A DNA stretch of 18,129 nt from Planctomycetaceae bacterium (GTDB lineage: Bacteria; Planctomycetota; Planctomycetia; Pirellulales; Thermoguttaceae), in the NCBI GenBank assembly GCA_015062085.1, contig SUVI01000078.1, forward strand, positions 1 to 18,129, read 5' to 3'. A model generated the notes under the pieces. That model had not been told where the DNA came from and searched no databases. It saw nothing but the letters and a program-made list of their open reading frames with translations. This document shows positions 13,991-18,129 of the stretch, one piece after another. Every line of letters starts with the position of its first letter. The first letter of the stretch is position 1. The position numbers and the translations under genes were made by a program.

Positions 13991-14057
13991 TGCATTTCCC
14001 GCCGAATTTTGAGTGCGGTGCGAACCGCGTCCTACCATTTGATTAAGGAGTTTCAGA

Positions 14058-15437
14058 ATGTTGAAAACCAATCGCCGTAATTTCCTGCGCACCACGGCTG
14101 TCGCTGGTGCCTCTACTTTGATCCTGAGTGACCTGATGGCCAACGAATCTCCGAACGAAAAAGTGACGTTCGGCTGCGTCGGTATCGGCGGCAAAGGTTC
14201 CAGTGACTCGAACGACGCGAACCGTTTCGGTCAGGTCGTTGCGTACTGCGACACGAACCGCAACCAGCTCAAGGGCGGCAAACGCTTCAAGGGCGCGGAA
14301 GCTTTTGAAGATTACCGTGAAATGTTCGACAAGATGGGCGACAAGATCGACGCCATCACTGTCAGCACCACCGACCACATGCACGCAATCATCGCGGCAG
14401 CGGGTATGAAGCTCGGCAAGCACTGCTTCACGCAGAAGCCGCTGACCCGTACGATCTACGAAGCCCGTCGTCTTGGCGAGATCGCCCGTGAAAAAGGCGT
14501 CGTGACTCAGATGGGCAACCAGGGTTCCGCTGGTGACGGTCTGCGCGAAAGTTCCCGCATGATCCGTAATGGACTTCTGGGCGACGTGAAAGAAGTTGTC
14601 GTCTGGTCCAACCGTCCGGTTTGGCCGCAGGGCGGTGAACGCGGTCAGGAAGCTCCGGTCCCGGCTTACCTCAACTGGGAAAAATGGATCGGTACTGCTC
14701 CGATGCGTCCGTTCGTCCAGGGTGCTTACGATCCGTTCGCGTGGCGCGGCTGGTGGGACTTCGGTTCCGGCGCACTCGGTGACATGGCGTGCCATACCGT
14801 GAACGTGGCGTTCGCTGCGCTCGACATTAAAGATCCGAAATGGGTCCAGGCCATCACCTCCGGCCACAATTACGATTCCCTGCCGAAATGGTCCAAGATC
14901 ACGTTTGAATTCCCGGCCAACGATTGGCGTCCGGGATTCAAATTCACCTGGATGGACGGCGGTCAGCGTCCGGATCCGGCGATCCTCGAAGGCAAGCAGC
15001 CGTCAGGTTCCGGTCTCCTTCTCATCGGTGAAAAGGGCAAGTTCTTCTCCATGAATGACTACGGTCAGGACCGCGATCTGCTTGGCACGATCGACAAAGC
15101 GACCGAAGAAAAGTACTTGGCGGAAGCTCGCGAACAGCTCAAAGCCGAAGACAAATACGCTGGTCCGTACGGCGGTCACTTCGGTGAATTCGTCAGTGCC
15201 ATCAGAGACGGCAAACCGGAACGCTGCTGGTCCAACTTCCCGAACTACGCCGGTCCGCTTACCGAAACCATTCTCCTCGGCAACTTGGCCGTTTGGGGCG
15301 CTTCCAAACCGGAAGTCATGGGTCCGAAAGTGGAATGGGATGCCAAGACCATGCAGATCACGAACGATCCGGAAGACAAAGCCCGTCTGGAATCTCTCGT
15401 GCGTCCGCAGTACCAGAACGGTTACGAAAAGTTCTAA
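14058..15437 (+). CDS. TAT-exported Gfo/Idh/MocA-family oxidoreductase
   Basis: A 459-residue NAD(P)-dependent dehydrogenase-type protein, probably acting on a sugar or inositol-like substrate outside the cytoplasm. It starts with a twin-arginine signal (RRNFLRT, 6-12). The Rossmann part has FGCVGIGGKG (39-47). The motif that is EKP in classical members reads TQKPLT (125-130), so Gln replaces Glu while Lys127 is kept. A planctomycete-type C-terminal domain follows, with WWDFGSGALGDMACHTVN in the middle. AAGGAG lies 8 nt before the ATG. Codons such as CGT, GGT and GCT are more frequent than in neighbouring genes, which suggests high expression. It is followed by a terminator and then by a XylR-type regulator. 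Confidence 0.9.
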   Translation: MLKTNRRNFLRTTAVAGASTLILSDLMANESPNEKVTFGCVGIGGKGSSDSNDANRFGQVVAYCDTNRNQLKGGKRFKGAEAFEDYREMFDKMGDKIDAITVSTTDHMHAIIAAAGMKLGKHCFTQKPLTRTIYEARRLGEIAREKGVVTQMGNQGSAGDGLRESSRMIRNGLLGDVKEVVVWSNRPVWPQGGERGQEAPVPAYLNWEKWIGTAPMRPFVQGAYDPFAWRGWWDFGSGALGDMACHTVNVAFAALDIKDPKWVQAITSGHNYDSLPKWSKITFEFPANDWRPGFKFTWMDGGQRPDPAILEGKQPSGSGLLLIGEKGKFFSMNDYGQDRDLLGTIDKATEEKYLAEAREQLKAEDKYAGPYGGHFGEFVSAIRDGKPERCWSNFPNYAGPLTETILLGNLAVWGASKPEVMGPKVEWDAKTMQITNDPEDKARLESLVRPQYQNGYEKF

Positions 15438-15469
15438 TTTTTCAGATTCCGTTTTGATCCATTGAACCC

Positions 15470-15510
15470 AAAGCAGGCAGAGACTGTGGTTTCTGTCTGC
15501 TTTTTCTTTC
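15470..15510 (+). terminator. Terminator of the oxidoreductase gene / attenuator before the regulator
   Basis: A 12-bp stem (15470-15481 with 15492-15503, one G-U pair), a 10-nt loop and TTCTTTCC after it. It ends just before the ribosome site of the regulator gene (GGAG, 15513-15516). Confidence 0.85.
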
Positions 15511-15524
15511 CTGGAGTTTTTTTC

Positions 15525-16754
15525 ATGCCACAGTCCGTTCCTGAAAGATCCCGAATTGCCCTTTCATGTCCGGAGGTCGCGGTTTTTTTTGACCTGGCGG
15601 TTGAGTCTGCGCGGGGGATCCTGCGAGGTTTCACGCAGTACATTCGGCTCAATTCGCCGTGGAATGTGAATTTTGTGTCGAAAACGTTCAGTGAAGTGGA
15701 TCCGTCATCGCTGAAAAACTGGGAGGGGGACGGGATCCTGGCGCACATTCCCAACGCCGAGACGCTTGAAGAGATCCTTTCAAAACGCTGTCCGACCGTA
15801 CTTCTAGCGCGTGACATCGATCAGGATCTTTCGGGGTATCATCGGCAGGATTCTCCCTTGGGGCCGGTTTTTGTACGGTGCGACAATGAGGAGATCGGGA
15901 AAATGGCGGCTGAATATTTTCTCGAAAAAGGATTTCGGAATTTCGCGTACGTTCCCTACTCGCAGAACGTCTGCTGGTGCGAGGAACGAAGAGCTGCGTT
16001 CATTTCTTTTCTCGAAGAGCGCGGGCACTCGGTCGCGGTGTTTCGTGAAGAACAGAGCGAAAAGAGTCCGGAGGGAGACTGGTTTTCCCGGCGAGAGGAA
16101 CTCCAGCGGTGGCTTGAGGCTCTTCCAAGACCGGCCGCACTCTTCACGGCAAACGATTTTCGGGGACGGCAGGTCCTAGAGGTATGCCAACGTGCGGGGA
16201 TCTCCGTTCCATACGATGTCGCGGTACTTGGCGTCGACAATGACCTGCCGGTCTGCGAAATGTCCTACCCGTCACTCTCCAGCATTGCGATCGACTGGGA
16301 ACGCGCTGGCAGATTGTGCGGCGAAGCTCTTGACATGATGATGCACGGAAGGATCCCAACCGGCGAGATGATCTACCGTCCGACACGGATCGTTTCGCGC
16401 AATTCGACGGAATTTTTTCATGTTTCCGACCGGCTCGTCGTGCAGATACTGGAGCTGATCCGCATTTCCAGAGGCGAAAATCTTCGGGTCTCCGACATCG
16501 TGGAGACGCTCCCAGTTTCAGAACGTTCTGCGCAGGAACGATTTAAAAAAGCGGTCGGACACTCCATCATGGAAGAGGTCAAGCGTGTCCGAATGCAAAA
16601 TATTTGCCGTCTGATAGAAGAAACCGAGCTGCCGTTCCATGAGATCGCGCTTTCTTTCGGTTTCGAAAATGCAAACCACCTCGGTCAGCTTTTCAAGAAG
16701 CAGTTCGGGTTGACGATGGGAGAATTTCGCAGGAAGAAGAGGAACTGTGAGTGA
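15525..16754 (+). CDS. XylR-type AraC-family transcriptional regulator
   Basis: A 409-residue DNA-binding protein. An N-terminal periplasmic-binding-protein-like sensor (about 10-285) contains features seen in LacI/XylR sensors: VFVRCDNEEIGKMAAEYFLEKG, FTANDFRGRQVLEVCQRAGISVP and VLGVDNDLPVCEMSYPSLSSI. A C-terminal AraC double helix-turn-helix follows (about 300-400), ending FHEIALSFGFENANHLGQLFKKQFGLTMGEFR. The usual role is sugar-responsive activation of carbohydrate genes. A TTG start at 15462 would run through the terminator; the ATG at 15525 has GGAG 8 nt upstream and is preferred. It lies behind the oxidoreductase gene, a possible target. No separate promoter is evident, so it may rely on read-through. 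Confidence 0.9.
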   Translation: MPQSVPERSRIALSCPEVAVFFDLAVESARGILRGFTQYIRLNSPWNVNFVSKTFSEVDPSSLKNWEGDGILAHIPNAETLEEILSKRCPTVLLARDIDQDLSGYHRQDSPLGPVFVRCDNEEIGKMAAEYFLEKGFRNFAYVPYSQNVCWCEERRAAFISFLEERGHSVAVFREEQSEKSPEGDWFSRREELQRWLEALPRPAALFTANDFRGRQVLEVCQRAGISVPYDVAVLGVDNDLPVCEMSYPSLSSIAIDWERAGRLCGEALDMMMHGRIPTGEMIYRPTRIVSRNSTEFFHVSDRLVVQILELIRISRGENLRVSDIVETLPVSERSAQERFKKAVGHSIMEEVKRVRMQNICRLIEETELPFHEIALSFGFENANHLGQLFKKQFGLTMGEFRRKKRNCE

Positions 16755-16760
16755 AAAAAG

Positions 16761-16795
16761 GGGGACTTTGCGCAGAAATGCCGGTCAAAGTCCCC
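16761..16795. terminator. Strong hairpin between convergent regulator and FG-GAP genes
   Basis: GGGGACTTTG (16761-16770) pairs perfectly with CAAAGTCCCC (16786-16795). On the minus strand it is followed by CTTTTTTCAC, an ideal T-run for the FG-GAP gene. On the plus strand no T-run follows at once, so termination of the regulator would be weaker. Confidence 0.85.
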
Positions 16796-16828
16796 TCAAG
16801 CTCGAGTCTCTTTTGCTTCTTTTAGACT

Positions 16829-18031
16829 CTACTTCTGAAGGAAGAGCGTGCAGCCTTTTTTGTTGCCGGACAGAACGTCCTGCTTTCCGTCGCCATTGAT
16901 GTCGCCGACCGTGATCTGCGTTCCGACGCCGGAATTCTCATCGATCAGGTGCGGCACGAACCACGTTTTCCCGTTTTCGCGGCGGCATTCGTACCAGTAG
17001 AGGACCGCAGGAAAGTTCGCCTCTTTATCACCATTGGGACCATGCGCCCACCAGCGTTTCCCCGTGACGAAATCGGTCAGGCCGTCGCCGTTGAAGTCGG
17101 CATAGTCGATCGCGTGCATCTGCGTGTAGCTGAGTTTCCCTTCCGCATTTGCAGGATCGACCGGCTGGATCTCGTTTTTCTCGAACGTCACGTTTCCGTC
17201 CGCATCTTTGACGGCTTTCCACCAGACGAGTCCGTAAAGGTGTGCGTCCCAGGCACAAACCACGTCGTTCAGCCCGTCGCCGTCAATGTCGAACACGCAC
17301 ATCGTAGACGCGCGGTCCGCAAATTCAAATCGGTGGTACGTCCAGACGCCGTTAAAGTTAGGAGCGTCTTTTCCGGGGTTTTCGTACCAGCCTTTGGAGT
17401 CGATCACGTCGTTCCGTCCGTCCGAGTTCACGTCCCCGGCGCCGATCCCGTGGAAATAGCGCTGGTATTTGTCGTCTTTTTCCGAGACGGCGTGCCATTT
17501 CCACGCGGTCGTGTCGTTCGGATCGTACGACGCGAAGCCCATGTACCCATTCCGGTTGAACACGAGATCCTTCTGCCCGTCGCCGTCCACATCAACATAG
17601 ACCTGCGATTCGTTTCCGATCTCCTGCGAGATGAAGAATTTCTTCCATTCACCGCCGTTTTTCCCCGGATTCTGGTACCAGAAACCGTCCGTACCGGGCC
17701 ACGGGACCTGAATGATGTCCGGGAAACCGTCTTTGTTCAGATCGTCCGTGAAACAGAGGAACTGATCCGAGTATCCGGTCGGCTGGAACGATTTCGCTTC
17801 ACGGTACGCTTCCTTCTTTTTAAAGTCGGGACCGTAGAAAATGTACGCTCCGTACGTCAGGTCGGTGTTTCCGTCCTGGTCAAAGTCCGCGTAGAATGCA
17901 CCTTCTGCGCAGAAATCGCTCGTAACGGGGACGCGCTCAAATTCGACCGCCTGTGCGGCAGAAACGGCCAACGCTCCGACAGACAGACCGGCGAGGAAAC
18001 CGAGGGAAAGGGGGAGGGATCTTTTCTTCAT
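16829..18031 (-). CDS. Secreted FG-GAP/VCBS-repeat protein
   Basis: From the ATG at 18031 (AGGA 7 nt upstream) the protein is 400 residues. An upstream in-frame TTG at 18046 is less likely. A Sec signal peptide (MKKRSLPLSLGFLAGLSVGA, then a SAAQA cleavage site) is followed by seven calcium-binding-type loops: DFDQDGNTD, DLNKDGFPD, DVDGDGQKD, DVNSDGRND, DIDGDGLND, DFNGDGLTD and DINGDGKQD. These match a seven-bladed beta-propeller with one loop per blade, and nothing else is attached. Such proteins are often surface or ligand-binding; no catalytic residues can be assigned. It has its own promoter and a strong downstream hairpin, so it is likely monocistronic. Confidence 0.88.
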   Translation of the reverse strand: MKKRSLPLSLGFLAGLSVGALAVSAAQAVEFERVPVTSDFCAEGAFYADFDQDGNTDLTYGAYIFYGPDFKKKEAYREAKSFQPTGYSDQFLCFTDDLNKDGFPDIIQVPWPGTDGFWYQNPGKNGGEWKKFFISQEIGNESQVYVDVDGDGQKDLVFNRNGYMGFASYDPNDTTAWKWHAVSEKDDKYQRYFHGIGAGDVNSDGRNDVIDSKGWYENPGKDAPNFNGVWTYHRFEFADRASTMCVFDIDGDGLNDVVCAWDAHLYGLVWWKAVKDADGNVTFEKNEIQPVDPANAEGKLSYTQMHAIDYADFNGDGLTDFVTGKRWWAHGPNGDKEANFPAVLYWYECRRENGKTWFVPHLIDENSGVGTQITVGDINGDGKQDVLSGNKKGCTLFLQK

Positions 18032-18085
18032 TGGGCAATCCTTCAAAAAATTAGGTGGATGTCAAAAACAAAATCTGATTTTCCC

Positions 18086-18115
18086 AGTATATCCTCCCAC
18101 CGGCCATTTTGTCAA
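18086..18115 (-). promoter_or_regulatory. Sigma-70 promoter of the FG-GAP gene
   Basis: On the minus strand, TTGACA (18115-18110), an 18-bp spacer and TATACT (18091-18086), about 50 bp before the start codon. Confidence 0.72.
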
Positions 18116-18129
18116 GTGGGGGACGCAAA

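Noticed and set aside
15462..15524. Upstream TTG start of the XylR-type regulator
   Set aside because: The extra 21 residues would be encoded by the terminator hairpin, while the ATG at 15525 has a proper ribosome site.

Overview
The window looks like a chromosomal piece of a Planctomycetota bacterium, possibly a host-associated (gut or rumen) relative of the Pirellulales. This rests on gene style, not on a marker gene. Several exported proteins carry twin-arginine signals: a NIPSNAP protein, a metallo-beta-lactamase-fold protein and a Gfo/Idh/MocA oxidoreductase. There are also a SUMF1-fold protein, an FG-GAP/VCBS protein and a XylR-type AraC regulator, mixed with scattered housekeeping genes and repeat-filled intergenic gaps. 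I see no rRNA, tRNA, CRISPR array, transposase or phage gene.

Layout. 1-498: non-coding, with a 198-bp palindromic MITE-like repeat, then a promoter for shikimate kinase aroK (+). 1118-4104 (-): a cluster read as MBL-fold protein, Sel1-repeat lipoprotein (ATGA overlap) and NIPSNAP protein, ending at a hairpin shared with convergent aroK. 4225-5832 (-): a secreted SUMF1-fold protein with long charged tails, followed by its own terminator; its leader holds a strong hairpin. 6259-8737 (+): purA with a terminator, rnc (RNase III) with a leader hairpin, and a small two-helix membrane protein. 8824-12403 (-): dapF then rnr (RNase R). 12404-12846: a second intergenic element, related to the first, containing two 9-bp tandem arrays. 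12847-13410 (-): an EF-P paralogue of the EfpL/YeiP type, driven by a perfect consensus sigma-70 promoter, with a 28-copy 7-bp tandem array just upstream. 14058-16754 (+): a TAT-exported Gfo/Idh/MocA oxidoreductase and a XylR-type regulator, separated by a terminator. 16829-18031 (-): a secreted seven-repeat FG-GAP protein with its own promoter.

How the genes fit together. The housekeeping genes cover the shikimate pathway (aroK), AMP synthesis (purA), RNA processing and decay (rnc, rnr), peptidoglycan/lysine precursor synthesis (dapF) and translation of difficult motifs (EfpL). The exported genes (oxidoreductase, FG-GAP, SUMF1-like, NIPSNAP, MBL) look like the cell-envelope and glycan-related repertoire typical of Planctomycetota, and the neighbouring XylR-type regulator suggests sugar-responsive control. 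No clear new defence or biosynthetic system is visible. The most unusual material is in the repeats, the mRNA leaders and the charged, cysteine-less SUMF1-like protein.
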